Counted from the first letter of the stretch, positions 9,926 to 19,491 are shown. The stretch: 64,000 nt of DNA from Leucobacter viscericola (GCF_011299575.1 NZ_CP049863.1:1612001-1676000), one strand, 5' to 3'. The notes: a model not told the origin generated them from the sequence alone. Program-made: numbers and translations.

Positions 9926-9961
9926 TTAGACGCACTTGAAATCAAGTGTAGACTATTGAGG
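9926..9961 (+). promoter_or_regulatory. Leaderless promoter with embedded palindrome for the gtrA-like gene
   Basis: A -10 TAGACT (9949-9954) lies 6 bases before the GTG start at 9961, so the transcript should begin at or next to the start codon. No Shine-Dalgarno sequence is present. A weak -35 (TTAGAC, 9926-9931) is 17 bp upstream. The spacer is almost filled by a perfect inverted repeat, CACTTGA-AA-TCAAGTG (9933-9948), a good candidate operator between two divergent genes. Confidence 0.5.
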
Positions 9962-10458
9962 TGCCTCAAATATCGCAGCGGTTGAAACAGGTCGCTAAAG
10001 TTGGCGTCAAGTTCCTCATCGTCGGTGGAATCAGCACCCTTATTGAGGTCGCCGCGTTCAATCTCCTGTTGTTTGCCGCGGGCTGGGACCTCGTTCCCGC
10101 CAAGATTGCCGCCTCGTTAATCGCGCTCATCAATGCTTACTTTGGCAACAGGGAGTGGGCTTTCCGTCATCGTGAACGCCGTCAACGAACCGATGAAGTC
10201 GTTCGATTTCTCATCGTTAACCTGCTCTGCACCGGTCTTGGTGCCGCCTTGGTGTGGATCGGCGTTGAAGCTGCCGCACTGATACTCAACCGCGAGATCG
10301 GGCCTTACATCACCAACTTCGTGAACCTGGCCAGCATCGTCGTCGTGGTTCTCGTACGGTTCCTGTTTTACAACCGTTTTGTTTTCAGGCCCGGACAGCC
10401 GAAGACAGGACAGCAATCCGGCAAGCTAGACCTTCAAGCCGCAGAGACCGCGAGCTGA
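9961..10458 (+). CDS. GtrA-like four-helix membrane protein
   Basis: The 165-residue product has four hydrophobic segments. Signature features of the GtrA family (PF04138) are VGGISTLIEVAAFNLL in helix 1, NAYFGNREWAF after helix 2 and a C-terminal RFLFYNRFVF. Family members help move or use polyprenyl-phosphate sugars at the membrane and usually sit beside a DPM-like GT2, as here. Translation starts at a GTG that appears leaderless. The role in this organism is inferred from family and neighbourhood. Confidence 0.85.
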   Translation: MPQISQRLKQVAKVGVKFLIVGGISTLIEVAAFNLLLFAAGWDLVPAKIAASLIALINAYFGNREWAFRHRERRQRTDEVVRFLIVNLLCTGLGAALVWIGVEAAALILNREIGPYITNFVNLASIVVVVLVRFLFYNRFVFRPGQPKTGQQSGKLDLQAAETAS

Positions 10459-10610
10459 CCTTCCCCAAGGAAGTTGAGTAGCAAATACCTCGTCAATTCA
10501 CTACATTCGTGAATCACGGGTACCCTGGTCTAGGAGTTTGACTTTCAGGGAGTTATGTTGCGTCTATTGTGTTGCCCGGTTTTTCATCCGGTTATTAACG
10601 GGAAAAATTC

Positions 10611-12659
10611 TTGAAGCTCACGCGACCCCTCACCGCGACGGCCGGGGCACTCACAGTTCTTGCGCTCCTGATTAGCGGCTCTGGCTTCCAGGCCACGGCC
10701 GCATTCGCCACGGAAGCGGAGGGGCCAACTTCCTCCGCCGACCCGGAACCGACGCCTGCTCCGAGCGACAAGCCAGAGGCTCCTGAAGTAACACCCGGAC
10801 CCACCGCCACTCCCTCACCGAGCCCAACAGCGGCCCCCGAAGAGACTCCCCCACCAACACCCTCGGCCGATCCCGAACCGCTCACCGCCAGTGCAACTGC
10901 TGCACCAATCACACAGTGCAATAGCAAATTTATGAGCATTCGAGACGGTGGCTGGCTGTTCCCCGGCATCGCCTACAAGGGTAACTTCGCCGATCCGTTC
11001 GTGCTGCCGGTCAAGGAGGCGGGCGGGACGGTCTACTACGCCTTTGCAACCAACACCTCACAGCGCAACCTTCCCGTCATGAAGAGCACGGATCTCAAGA
11101 CGTGGAGCGTCATCTCCTACACTTCCAACTCCGGGTGGGCCGAGAGCAGATGCCTGTCCGACTACGACCCGCTCGATGACACGGCGATTCCCGCCGAGAT
11201 TCGTCAGTACAACTACAACGTCCAGTGGAAACCCGAGACGAACTACTTCCCCAATCAGGTCGAAGCCTGGCTCAACGTCGACGGCCTCGTCTCCGCTCGA
11301 CCCAGTTGGGCAGCGTGGGTACCGCAGGCAGGTCCGGGTGCGCTCGGTTGGCGCACACAAGAAACCTGGGCCCCGGGGGTCGCGTATTTCAACGGAAAGT
11401 ATCACGCGTACATGTCGGTCCGTGCAAACGGTACCTCCGATCGCTTCTGCATCGGACTAGCAACCTCCACAAATCCGGGCGGACCCTACCGATACATCAG
11501 TGGTAACTCTGCTGTCGTTTGCCCCACCGACTACCTCAACGGCGTGATCGATCCTGAGCCCGTCAATTATGGCGGCAAGTGGTACCTGCTTTGGAAGAGC
11601 GAGTACTCTCCTGGCAAGGCGCAGGGCCTGCACGCCCAAGAAATCGATGTCACGACGGGCCGGCTCAAAGCGGGAACCAAAAAGGTCGACCTGCTGTATC
11701 GCGACACTTCTGCCACGACCTGGGAACATCACGCAATCGAGAACCCCTCCATGGCGACCATCGGTGGCACAACCTATCTGTTCTACGCGGGCGGCGAGTT
11801 CTGGGCAAAGCCCGGCACCAACAGCAACTACGCCACCGGCTATGCGGTCTGCCCAAAGGGCCCCACAGCACCCTGCAAACGCCCCTCCGGAGACAACCGG
11901 CTGCTCGGCAGCTTGGGGAGCGTTCAAGGGCCCGGCGGCGGCAGTGCATTCCAGGCTGCTGACGGAACTTGGAAGTTCGCGTATCACGCCTACACACAGG
12001 GTGGAGACCCAGATACGAGGCAGCTGCGGATTGCCAACATCTACCGCTGGCAGGCTGGCCAAATCTCGATCTCAGACGGCGCAAAAGCTCGCTTTGCCGA
12101 CGTGCCCGCTCACTACAAGTTCGCCTCGCAGATCGGATGGCTGGCGAACAAGGGCATCACAACCGGCAATAAGGACGGCAACTTCCTCCCCCAGACGTCC
12201 ACAACTCGATCCGACATGGCGGCCTTCCTCTACCGCTACGCGGGATCCCCGGCCTATACCCCCAAGGGGGCCGAGCCGTTCGCGGACGTGAGTAAAAAGA
12301 ACAACAAGTTCTACAAAGAGATCCGCTGGATGCACGCGATGGGTCTCTCCACCGGCAGCAGAAACCCCAACGGTGGCAAGGCCCTCTACAAACCCGGTGA
12401 TGCCATCAGCCGCGAGGCCATGGCTGCGTTCCTCTACAGGCTAAGCCGCACCAAGAACTACACCCCCAAGGGCAAAGAGCCGCTTCTCGACGTGAACCGC
12501 CAGTCGAAGTTCTACCGTGAGATTCGGTGGATGTACGACAACAAAATCACCACGGGCTACAGCCAGGGAAACGGAACCTACGTCTTCGACGAGAAGGGCA
12601 ACACCAACCGCGATGCGTTCGCTGCATTCCTGCAGCGCTACGACTCGAAGTTCGGGTAG
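10611..12659 (+). CDS. Secreted GH43-type glycoside hydrolase with three SLH repeats
   Basis: The 682-residue product has a signal peptide (about 1-34), a Pro/Thr-rich linker (about 40-95), a five-bladed GH43-type propeller (about 115-485) and three SLH-type repeats (about 495-680: FADVPAHYKFASQIGWL, FADVSKKNNKFYKEIRWM, LLDVNRQSKFYREIRWM). The expected catalytic trio is visible: Asp128 in FADPFV, Asp314 in VIDPEPV and Glu377 in AIENPS. GH43 enzymes cut arabinan, xylan or related furanosides, so a wall or host polysaccharide is a plausible target. The start is TTG preceded by GGGA. Its 3' end overlaps the convergent CHAP gene by 22 bp. Confidence 0.85.
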   Translation: MKLTRPLTATAGALTVLALLISGSGFQATAAFATEAEGPTSSADPEPTPAPSDKPEAPEVTPGPTATPSPSPTAAPEETPPPTPSADPEPLTASATAAPITQCNSKFMSIRDGGWLFPGIAYKGNFADPFVLPVKEAGGTVYYAFATNTSQRNLPVMKSTDLKTWSVISYTSNSGWAESRCLSDYDPLDDTAIPAEIRQYNYNVQWKPETNYFPNQVEAWLNVDGLVSARPSWAAWVPQAGPGALGWRTQETWAPGVAYFNGKYHAYMSVRANGTSDRFCIGLATSTNPGGPYRYISGNSAVVCPTDYLNGVIDPEPVNYGGKWYLLWKSEYSPGKAQGLHAQEIDVTTGRLKAGTKKVDLLYRDTSATTWEHHAIENPSMATIGGTTYLFYAGGEFWAKPGTNSNYATGYAVCPKGPTAPCKRPSGDNRLLGSLGSVQGPGGGSAFQAADGTWKFAYHAYTQGGDPDTRQLRIANIYRWQAGQISISDGAKARFADVPAHYKFASQIGWLANKGITTGNKDGNFLPQTSTTRSDMAAFLYRYAGSPAYTPKGAEPFADVSKKNNKFYKEIRWMHAMGLSTGSRNPNGGKALYKPGDAISREAMAAFLYRLSRTKNYTPKGKEPLLDVNRQSKFYREIRWMYDNKITTGYSQGNGTYVFDEKGNTNRDAFAAFLQRYDSKFG

Positions 12660-14077
12660 GAATCGGAATCCTCCGCCCTGCCGTAGTCCTTCAGCCCAAG
12701 ATGTAGCTCAAACCGCTCCTGAGCGTCTTCGACTCCGTTCGCGTTCTCGTCGGAAAGGAGTATGCGGTCAGTTTTCTTTGAGTTCTTCGCAGCGACGCTG
12801 AAGCCTGCTCGATCCCCCACCACCTCGACACTGAGGGAGGATCCGAGGTCCGCTTTCGTTGGCTCGTAAGTCTTTGCGGTTGCGCCCGCAATATCGATAC
12901 CGTTGCGCTTCCACTGATACTGCACGTTCGTGGGAGCAGGCTTCCATCCGGCAACACTCGCCGTGAGCTTCCCGCCGACCATCGCCGTGCCTTCCACGAC
13001 GGGGGCAGCGGCCTTCGAGAACGAATCCTTGATGTCTTTGATGTGGATGTATCCCTGGAACTCATTCGAGTCAACTACGCGGGAATGATAAGCACCGCCC
13101 CAACCATAGTTGTACTCCTCGATCACAATCTTGCCCTTACCGAGCACCTTTGCGACCCAGGCAACGTGACCGAACTCTGAGGCGTCCCGGTAGTTCGGCC
13201 CGCTCCACGCGACAGCTCCGACCTCTGGCACATTATCCACGCGGATCCCGACACTTCTCGCGGAGTCAGCCCACTGCCCGGCGTTGCCCCATCGAGCCAC
13301 CCCAAGATACTGGTTCGAGAAAGGAACGCCGTTCGCGGTGTTCAGTCGCCACGCAACAAACGAGGTGCACTGCCGGTACGCAAAGTTCCACCTGTCCCAA
13401 ACGCTGGCCGCGCCGCTGTAGGGCCAGGGCAGATTGCGGTAGTAGCTGGGATAGTTATCGCCGATGATCTTGCCTCGCAGTGCTCCAAGATTCATGACGA
13501 TGGGGCTGTCGAAGATGCCGCCCGACGGCCTAACCGTTTCTAGCCCCGGAGAATCCGAGGTGTTCTGCGGTGTTGGCGGTGCAACCGGCGGTGCCGCAGG
13601 AGGAGCCGGAGTGGGACCGGGATGAGGTTTTGGATCAGCCTTCGGGCCTGGCTTTGGTTTTGGCGTCGGGTTCGGTTTGGGATCCGGCTTCGGTTTCGGT
13701 GTCGGATCGGGCTTTGGCGTCGGAGTCGGCGGGGCCGGAGGGTCCGGGGTCGGAGTCGGTGTTGGCGTAGGGTCAGGTGTGGGTGTTGTCTCCGGGGGCG
13801 AGCTCGGATCCGTTGGCTCGGGCGGTGTTGGGTTGGGATCGACACTCGGCGTCTCAGCCGGAACTGTACCTGGCTCCGTCACCCCACCAGCAGGGTCGGT
13901 GACTGCACCAGGCTCCTCGCCAGGACTTCCCGAGGATCCTTGCTCAAGTGCTAGCTCGGCGGCGTCCCCGGTTTCTGCCGTTGCCCTCGATGGTGTCCCC
14001 AAGCCACTTGCCACCAGCGAAGCGGCGAGAACGCTCGATAGCACTGCCCCAACCAACGGTCGACTGAACGATCTCAT
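12638..14077 (-). CDS. Secreted CHAP-domain peptidoglycan amidase/endopeptidase, no SLH
   Basis: The start chosen is the ATG at 14077, which has AAGGGGGA just upstream; an in-frame ATG 8 codons earlier lacks such a site. The 479-residue protein has a signal peptide, a long Pro/Thr/Lys-rich linker (about 50-170) and a CHAP domain with Cys237 (RQCTSFVAW) and His304 (EFGHVAWV). One Ig-like module (about 360-440) and a short Asp/Asn-rich tail (DENANGVEDAQE) follow. CHAP domains hydrolyse peptidoglycan cross-bridges or stems. The CHAP and first Ig modules closely match those of the larger paralogue at 15955-19455, but the propeller and SLH repeats are missing. Wall attachment must therefore differ. 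Confidence 0.86.
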   Translation of the reverse strand: MRSFSRPLVGAVLSSVLAASLVASGLGTPSRATAETGDAAELALEQGSSGSPGEEPGAVTDPAGGVTEPGTVPAETPSVDPNPTPPEPTDPSSPPETTPTPDPTPTPTPTPDPPAPPTPTPKPDPTPKPKPDPKPNPTPKPKPGPKADPKPHPGPTPAPPAAPPVAPPTPQNTSDSPGLETVRPSGGIFDSPIVMNLGALRGKIIGDNYPSYYRNLPWPYSGAASVWDRWNFAYRQCTSFVAWRLNTANGVPFSNQYLGVARWGNAGQWADSARSVGIRVDNVPEVGAVAWSGPNYRDASEFGHVAWVAKVLGKGKIVIEEYNYGWGGAYHSRVVDSNEFQGYIHIKDIKDSFSKAAAPVVEGTAMVGGKLTASVAGWKPAPTNVQYQWKRNGIDIAGATAKTYEPTKADLGSSLSVEVVGDRAGFSVAAKNSKKTDRILLSDENANGVEDAQERFELHLGLKDYGRAEDSDSYPNFES

Positions 14078-14192
14078 AGGTCCCCCTTGTCCTGGGTTCA
14101 ATTAAGCACAAATCTCAGTCGATAGCTACCCCTTGCAAAGACTGATGTGTGTGCTGTTTTTGACCCAGTGACTCGTGGGAATCTCGCAGAAG

Positions 14193-15944
14193 CTAGTGCT
14201 CCATACGGTAGATAAACGCCGCCATTGCTCCACGTGAAACGTTGTCCCGCGGAAGGTAAGCCGGTTTGCCCGAGGGCTGTCTATTGCCGGTCGAGTACTT
14301 CACCGCGTACATCCAGGTGATCTCGCGGTAGAACTTGTCACTTGGCTTCACATCCGCAAACGGCGAGACCTTAGGAGCCGTGTACTTTGCCCCCTTGTAT
14401 CGGTACAAAAACGCAGCCATGGCCGAGCGTGAAACTGGATCCTTCGGCGCAAATTTTGGCTTACCGCTCGGCTGCCTGGTGCCGGTTGAGTAGCCCTTCG
14501 CGTACATCCAGGTGATCTGTCGATAGAAGGTGTCGCTTGGCTTCACATCTACAAACGGTGAGACGGCCGGGGGTGTGAAGTTCGCACCCTCGAGACGGTA
14601 CAGGAACGCTGCCATGGCTTCTCGAGAGATCGAGGCATACGGCTGGTAAATGACACCTCGCCCGTCATCGGTCTTGAATCCACCGCTGAGGCCGCTGGTG
14701 CCCATCCACTCGATCTCTTTAAAGAACTTCTGTGTCTCAGGCACGTCCGCGAAGAAAGTGTTCGGGGATCCGAACCACTGCTTGTAGTACTGGTAGAAGT
14801 TGCGGTTGCCATAGGAAGAGCAGCCATCACCCTCGCCCCATCCGGCGTTGAGTGCGGCATCGTTCGGACGGTAGGGCGTGTAGGTGTACAGGGTCGCCGT
14901 CGCGAGGTTTTGAATGTAGACCTGGGAGGTTCCACAGCCCCTGTTCGGGTTCCACAGAATCGTGTTGAAGCGCCCCGGGTTGTAGTTCATGCCGTTCTGA
15001 GCCGTGTATCGCTTCAAGTGCCAGGCTGCGAAGTAGACCTGGTTTGCAAAGCCGGCACTACCCGCATCACAGTTCGCCGAGTTTCCTGGTCCGCTGTCAG
15101 GGCAGTTTGCTCCCGTGGCGTAATCAAACTGCCGCACGGTTGGCCAGGTGTCGGTGACGAGGCTCTGTTCTTTTTGGAGGATCACCAGGAGCACACGGGG
15201 GTTGATCCCGCAGGATCGCGCGACCCTTGCAATGATCGTCGCCGATGATTCGGCAGAGTTGCTCCCCTGGTAGGCGCTGCAATAGGCATTAGCCGCGCGA
15301 GTGGGTGAAGAAAACGCCGCGTCTTTCAAACAGCGGCTCGCGACAACCGTGCTGCCAAAGGGCGTTCCGGGGGTCCTGCCGGGGTTGCCAATTGTGCAGC
15401 GCCCCTCACCCGTGGCAGCCATTCGCTGGTTGAGGAAGGTCTGGATCTGGGCCGCCGACATCGAGTCGCCCTTATAGAAGTTCGTGTCGGAAATAATGTA
15501 ACCGGGCTTAAAACCCGCCGCCAGCGAAGACGTAGAAAAAGCACGTGCCTGGGGAATCGCTCCCGCAGCTGCAGCCTCGATTTTCTCGTTCTCCTCAGCT
15601 GTTCTCGGTTCAGTCTGAAACCCGTCGGGGTTCGTTTCGCTCGGTACATCCTGGTTCTCCGGCGCGACGGGTTCAGCGCTAGGAACATCAGACTGCGGCT
15701 GTTCGGTAGTGGGATCAGCTGGAGTCTCAGTCGCGGGGACAGCGGGATCCGCGGGATCCTCTGTCACGGGAGCAGCAGGGTCGGCGGACTCTTCTGGCGC
15801 GGGCGCGGGTGACTCTTGGGCCCCCGTGTTCGTGTCAGAAGCAGTGCCACTTTCAGCATTCGCAACGCCCCCGGGAACGAGCACCCCAATGACGAGTCCC
15901 CCGGCGAGCAAGGCGATCGAGAATTTCTTCAGTATCGCAAGCAT
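14193..15944 (-). CDS. Secreted lysozyme-like protein with three SLH repeats
   Basis: The 583-residue product has a signal peptide (about 1-30), a Pro/Glu/Asp-rich linker (31-120), a central Cys-containing domain (about 140-395) and three SLH-type repeats (about 398-580). The central domain contains NPRVLLVILQKEQSLV, a lytic-transglycosylase/lysozyme-like helix in which Glu259 could be catalytic, and several paired cysteines (Cys183, 205, 222, 245, 281, 292, 337, 375). That points to an extracellular, disulphide-bonded fold. Peptidoglycan hydrolysis is inferred from this motif and the CHAP neighbour, not proven. It starts 10 bp after the stop of the upstream CHAP-propeller gene, so the two are probably co-transcribed. 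Confidence 0.75.
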   Translation of the reverse strand: MLAILKKFSIALLAGGLVIGVLVPGGVANAESGTASDTNTGAQESPAPAPEESADPAAPVTEDPADPAVPATETPADPTTEQPQSDVPSAEPVAPENQDVPSETNPDGFQTEPRTAEENEKIEAAAAGAIPQARAFSTSSLAAGFKPGYIISDTNFYKGDSMSAAQIQTFLNQRMAATGEGRCTIGNPGRTPGTPFGSTVVASRCLKDAAFSSPTRAANAYCSAYQGSNSAESSATIIARVARSCGINPRVLLVILQKEQSLVTDTWPTVRQFDYATGANCPDSGPGNSANCDAGSAGFANQVYFAAWHLKRYTAQNGMNYNPGRFNTILWNPNRGCGTSQVYIQNLATATLYTYTPYRPNDAALNAGWGEGDGCSSYGNRNFYQYYKQWFGSPNTFFADVPETQKFFKEIEWMGTSGLSGGFKTDDGRGVIYQPYASISREAMAAFLYRLEGANFTPPAVSPFVDVKPSDTFYRQITWMYAKGYSTGTRQPSGKPKFAPKDPVSRSAMAAFLYRYKGAKYTAPKVSPFADVKPSDKFYREITWMYAVKYSTGNRQPSGKPAYLPRDNVSRGAMAAFIYRMEH

Positions 15945-15954
15945 AGGTTACAGC

Positions 15955-18900
15955 CTACCCGTTGGTCTCCATACGGTACAGGAACGCTGCCATCGCCTCA
16001 CGCGACACCGGGTCCTTCGGAGAGTACACGGGCTTCCCGTGGGGCTGTCGTGTGCCGGTTGAAAGACCCGAGGAATACATCCATGAAATCTCTCGATAGA
16101 AACGATGATTCGTCGGCACATCGGCGAACGGTGAGGTCTTGGGTGGCGTGTATCCCTTCGGCGCTTCGAGCCTGTACAGGAACGCCGCCATCGCCTCACG
16201 CGACACCGGAGTCTTCGGGTCGTAGCGGGCTCCTGCCGCAGTTCGGGTGCCGGTCGAGAGCCCGGTCTCCCCCATCCAGGCAATCTGCCGGTAGAACCCA
16301 TAATTCGCGGGAACGTCGATAAACGGCGATGCTGCCGGCGGTTTCCATGTTTTGAGCGCATCAAGGCGGTACAGAAACGCGGCCATTGCTTCTCGGCTAA
16401 CCGCGGTTTTGGGCCCGTAGACCGCGCCCTGCGGGGTCCTAGTTCCCGTTGAAAGTCCGGTCTGGTGCATCCAGGCGATCTGCCGGTAGAACTTGTGAGT
16501 CACCGGTACATCAATAAATGGAGACTTCGCGGGCGCGGGCGGGGCCCCTTTCAGCTTGACATGGGCAGACGTGCGCGAAGCGGTATCGTAGGCAGCTTTA
16601 GAGCCGGTGACGGTCACCGTAAGGCGACGCCCGGCATCCGCGCTCGACAGCTTGTAGCTGGCGCTCGTCGCGCCCTGAATTGGGGATCCGTTGCGGTTCC
16701 ACTGGTATTTCAGCTGAACCGGGGCGGGGCCCCAGTTGCCGACCTTTGTCTGCAGAACCGATCCTGCTCGCAGTTGCCCCTCAATCGTGGGCGTCGGGGC
16801 CTGCAGTACACCGGGCGCGACAACAAACTCCTTCGACCGCTGCTGCGATGCCGCGTAACCGAGCTTCGACCCCGTCACCCCAAAGGACAGCTTCGTCCCA
16901 AGATCATCGGGGGTGATTGCATAGTTGGTTGAGGTCGCCCCACTCACGACCTTTCCGTCGCGGTACCACTGCATTTTGAGCTTTACCGGCCGCGGCTGCC
17001 AGCTGCCGGCGGCGCCACTAATCTGCTGCCCGACCCGCACCGAGCCGGTGACGCCCGGCACTGGCCGGCTGCTCAGCGTCTGGATGTTCATGCTTCGAGG
17101 GTGACTATCAACCCGCCAGCCACCAGCGGTGTACCCCAGGTTATTCAGGGGGGAGGTCGCGGCAGCAAACTTGCTGCCGGTGTTGTAGGCGATTCGCACA
17201 CCGCCGTTTCCAAACCCAACGATGTCCGCGCGGCCATCACCGTTTACATCGGTCACCATCCGCGGGTGGCGGTCGAGCTGCCAGTTTGGCTTGCCGTTGT
17301 TCAGGGCACCAAACTCACTCGACCACCAGGTCCCGGCTCCAAACTTCGCTCCCGTACTCAGCGCGACCATCACTCCGGATTCACCGAAGCCAACAATGTC
17401 GGCGCGGCCATCACCGTTAACGTCGGCGAGTACACGAGGATGTTGCCCAGTCTGCCAGCCCTTTGCGGTGCCGAAATTGTCACTCCATCGAACGGGGGCT
17501 TTGAACCCTGATCCCGTGTTGATCGCCGCATAGACACCGTCGTCTTTGAAACCAACAACGTCGGGCAGGCCGTCGCCGTTCACATCCGCAAGCATGCGCG
17601 GATGGCTTTCCATGCGCCAACCGCTGTTGTATCCGAAGCCCGTCGACCACTGCTTCGGGGCGGCGAAGCTCTTGCCGGTGCTGAGGGCGACCGAGACACC
17701 CGAGTTCGAGAATCCGACGATGTCCAACTTGCCGTCACCGTTTACATCGATCAAGTAGCGGGGGTGTCGATCCACGCGCCACCCCGCGGTCGCCCCAAAC
17801 TCATTGCTCCATTTCTGCTCGGGACCGAAACCGCTTCCCGTGTTCAAGGCAACATACACACCAGTTTCACCAAACCCAACGATGTCGGGCAACCCGTCAC
17901 CGTTAATGTCGGCGAGGGTGCGCGGGTGTTTATCGACTTGCCATCCCAGGTCAACACCGAAACCTTCGCCCCAGCGTTTCGGCGCGGCAAACCCGCTACC
18001 CGTACTGGTAGCCACATACACACCACTGTTTGCGAAGCCAACAACGTCAGATTTGCCGTCACCGTTCACATCAACAAGCGTGCGCGGGTTGCGCAGCGGC
18101 GACCACCCGTTGTTTGCACCGAAACCCGCCACCCACTGTTTCATCGGGCCGAGACCGGTCTTTGTGTTGAGCGCGACCTGCACACCGTCGACACCAAAGC
18201 CCACAACGTCGGGAAGGCCGTCGCCGTTCACGTCCGAGTTCCACGGCAACATCTCCGTGGTGTCGTCAAGACCGTCACCGTCCGAGTCAATCATCAGCAC
18301 CGCGGAGGTCGCCGCCGAAACCTTGGTTTCCGCTCGATAACCTGCTCGGCTCCCGGTCACTGCGACGGTGATGGTTTGTGCGCGGTCCGTCATCGTCGGG
18401 GTGTAGGTACTCGCGGTTGCTCCCGCGATCGCAACACCGTTCCGCTGCCACTGATAGCGCAGCCCCGTCACTGCGGGTGTCCAGCCTGCAAGGTTCGCCG
18501 TGAGTTTACTTCCGACAACTGCGGCACCACTGATGGTGGGAGTCGTCGTTTTTACGAACGAGTTCGCAAGGTCTTTGATGTGAATGTACCCCTGAAAATC
18601 ACCCGGCCAGATTGTTCGGGTACCGTAGGCACCCGCCCACCCGTTGTTGTATTCCTCAATGACAATCTGGCCGCTGTCGAGCACCTGCGCTACCCATGCG
18701 ACGTGCCCAAACTCCGAGGCACCCTTGTACCAGGGGCCGCTCCAGGCGACCGCCCCAACCTCGGGGGTACTGTCAACGCGCACACCAACGGCGCGAGCCG
18801 AATCTGCCCACTGCCCGGCATCACCCCACCGGGTCAAGCCGAGGTACTGGTTTGAAAACGGCACACCGTTAGCGCTGTTGAGGCGCCAAGCCACAAACGA

Positions 18901-19455
18901 TGTGCACTGCCGGTAGGCGAAGTTCCACTCGTCCCAGATGTAGGCGCCATTGGGGTATGGCCAGGGCAGGTTTCTGTATTTCGCCGGGTAGTTGTCACCG
19001 ATGATGGATCCACGCAGCTCGCTGGCCATGGCCCGGCTCGACAAACCACCGAGCACCTGGTCATCGGGCGCTTCCTCTGCTGGTCGCGCAGACGCCGGCC
19101 CTGGTGAGTTCGACGCGAGCCCACCATTGGGTCCGCGGGGTTCGTCTCCCTCGGGTGTGGGCTCGGGAGCGGGCGTGGTCGGCGGCGTCGGCTCAGCAGT
19201 TGGCGGATCCGTCGGCTCAGTCGTCGGAGGTGCTACTGGCGGATCAGTCGGCTCGGGATCGCCAGCGCCCGGATCCTGTGTCACATTCGACGGCTCCGTG
19301 CCGGTACCCGGATCCTGATCATTATTCAGCGAATTCAGGATCGCGGGCGACTCGGCTGCGGCCTCGGTTGTTGCGCCGAGAGGCACCACAAATAGCGACG
19401 ACACCAGCGCTGTTGCAAGCGCCACCGTCACTACCGATCGACCAAAGCCTGACAT
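15955..19455 (-). CDS. Secreted CHAP / FG-GAP propeller / Ig-like / SLH x3 protein
   Basis: From the ATG at 19455 (GGGGGAG upstream) the product is 1,166 residues. In order: signal peptide; Pro/Thr-rich linker; CHAP domain (Cys184 in RQCTSFVAW, His251 in EFGHVAWV); Ig-like module (about 305-390); seven FG-GAP/VCBS units, each with a calcium-binding D(V/I)NGDGxxDxVGF motif (about 405-785), which should close as a seven-bladed propeller; two further Ig-like modules (about 795-970); three SLH-type repeats (about 978-1160). The parts suggest a wall-anchored peptidoglycan hydrolase with a ligand-binding propeller. It heads an apparent two-gene unit with the lysozyme-like SLH gene. Confidence 0.87.
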   Translation of the reverse strand: MSGFGRSVVTVALATALVSSLFVVPLGATTEAAAESPAILNSLNNDQDPGTGTEPSNVTQDPGAGDPEPTDPPVAPPTTEPTDPPTAEPTPPTTPAPEPTPEGDEPRGPNGGLASNSPGPASARPAEEAPDDQVLGGLSSRAMASELRGSIIGDNYPAKYRNLPWPYPNGAYIWDEWNFAYRQCTSFVAWRLNSANGVPFSNQYLGLTRWGDAGQWADSARAVGVRVDSTPEVGAVAWSGPWYKGASEFGHVAWVAQVLDSGQIVIEEYNNGWAGAYGTRTIWPGDFQGYIHIKDLANSFVKTTTPTISGAAVVGSKLTANLAGWTPAVTGLRYQWQRNGVAIAGATASTYTPTMTDRAQTITVAVTGSRAGYRAETKVSAATSAVLMIDSDGDGLDDTTEMLPWNSDVNGDGLPDVVGFGVDGVQVALNTKTGLGPMKQWVAGFGANNGWSPLRNPRTLVDVNGDGKSDVVGFANSGVYVATSTGSGFAAPKRWGEGFGVDLGWQVDKHPRTLADINGDGLPDIVGFGETGVYVALNTGSGFGPEQKWSNEFGATAGWRVDRHPRYLIDVNGDGKLDIVGFSNSGVSVALSTGKSFAAPKQWSTGFGYNSGWRMESHPRMLADVNGDGLPDVVGFKDDGVYAAINTGSGFKAPVRWSDNFGTAKGWQTGQHPRVLADVNGDGRADIVGFGESGVMVALSTGAKFGAGTWWSSEFGALNNGKPNWQLDRHPRMVTDVNGDGRADIVGFGNGGVRIAYNTGSKFAAATSPLNNLGYTAGGWRVDSHPRSMNIQTLSSRPVPGVTGSVRVGQQISGAAGSWQPRPVKLKMQWYRDGKVVSGATSTNYAITPDDLGTKLSFGVTGSKLGYAASQQRSKEFVVAPGVLQAPTPTIEGQLRAGSVLQTKVGNWGPAPVQLKYQWNRNGSPIQGATSASYKLSSADAGRRLTVTVTGSKAAYDTASRTSAHVKLKGAPPAPAKSPFIDVPVTHKFYRQIAWMHQTGLSTGTRTPQGAVYGPKTAVSREAMAAFLYRLDALKTWKPPAASPFIDVPANYGFYRQIAWMGETGLSTGTRTAAGARYDPKTPVSREAMAAFLYRLEAPKGYTPPKTSPFADVPTNHRFYREISWMYSSGLSTGTRQPHGKPVYSPKDPVSREAMAAFLYRMETNG

Positions 19456-19491
19456 GACTCCCCCAGAGTTCCTAACGTTCAACGATCCGGT

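Noticed and set aside
10538..10570. TTGACT ... TATTGT as a promoter for the GH43-SLH gene
   Set aside because: The spacing is 21 bp, too long for a standard promoter, and no better -10 was found at 16-18 bp.
12078..12655. Regularly spaced similar segments that look like a repeat array
   Set aside because: These are the three coding SLH-type repeats of the GH43 protein, divergent at the DNA level. They are not CRISPR repeats; no identical repeats with unique spacers exist.
17100..18250. Seven similar ~160-bp DNA blocks
   Set aside because: They are the FG-GAP propeller units of a single protein, fully explained by the coding repeat.
17602..18855. 417-codon open frame on the plus strand
   Set aside because: It is antisense to the FG-GAP propeller gene. 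The strand's openness follows from the repeated NGDG codons, and the product shows no family features beyond mirrored repeats.
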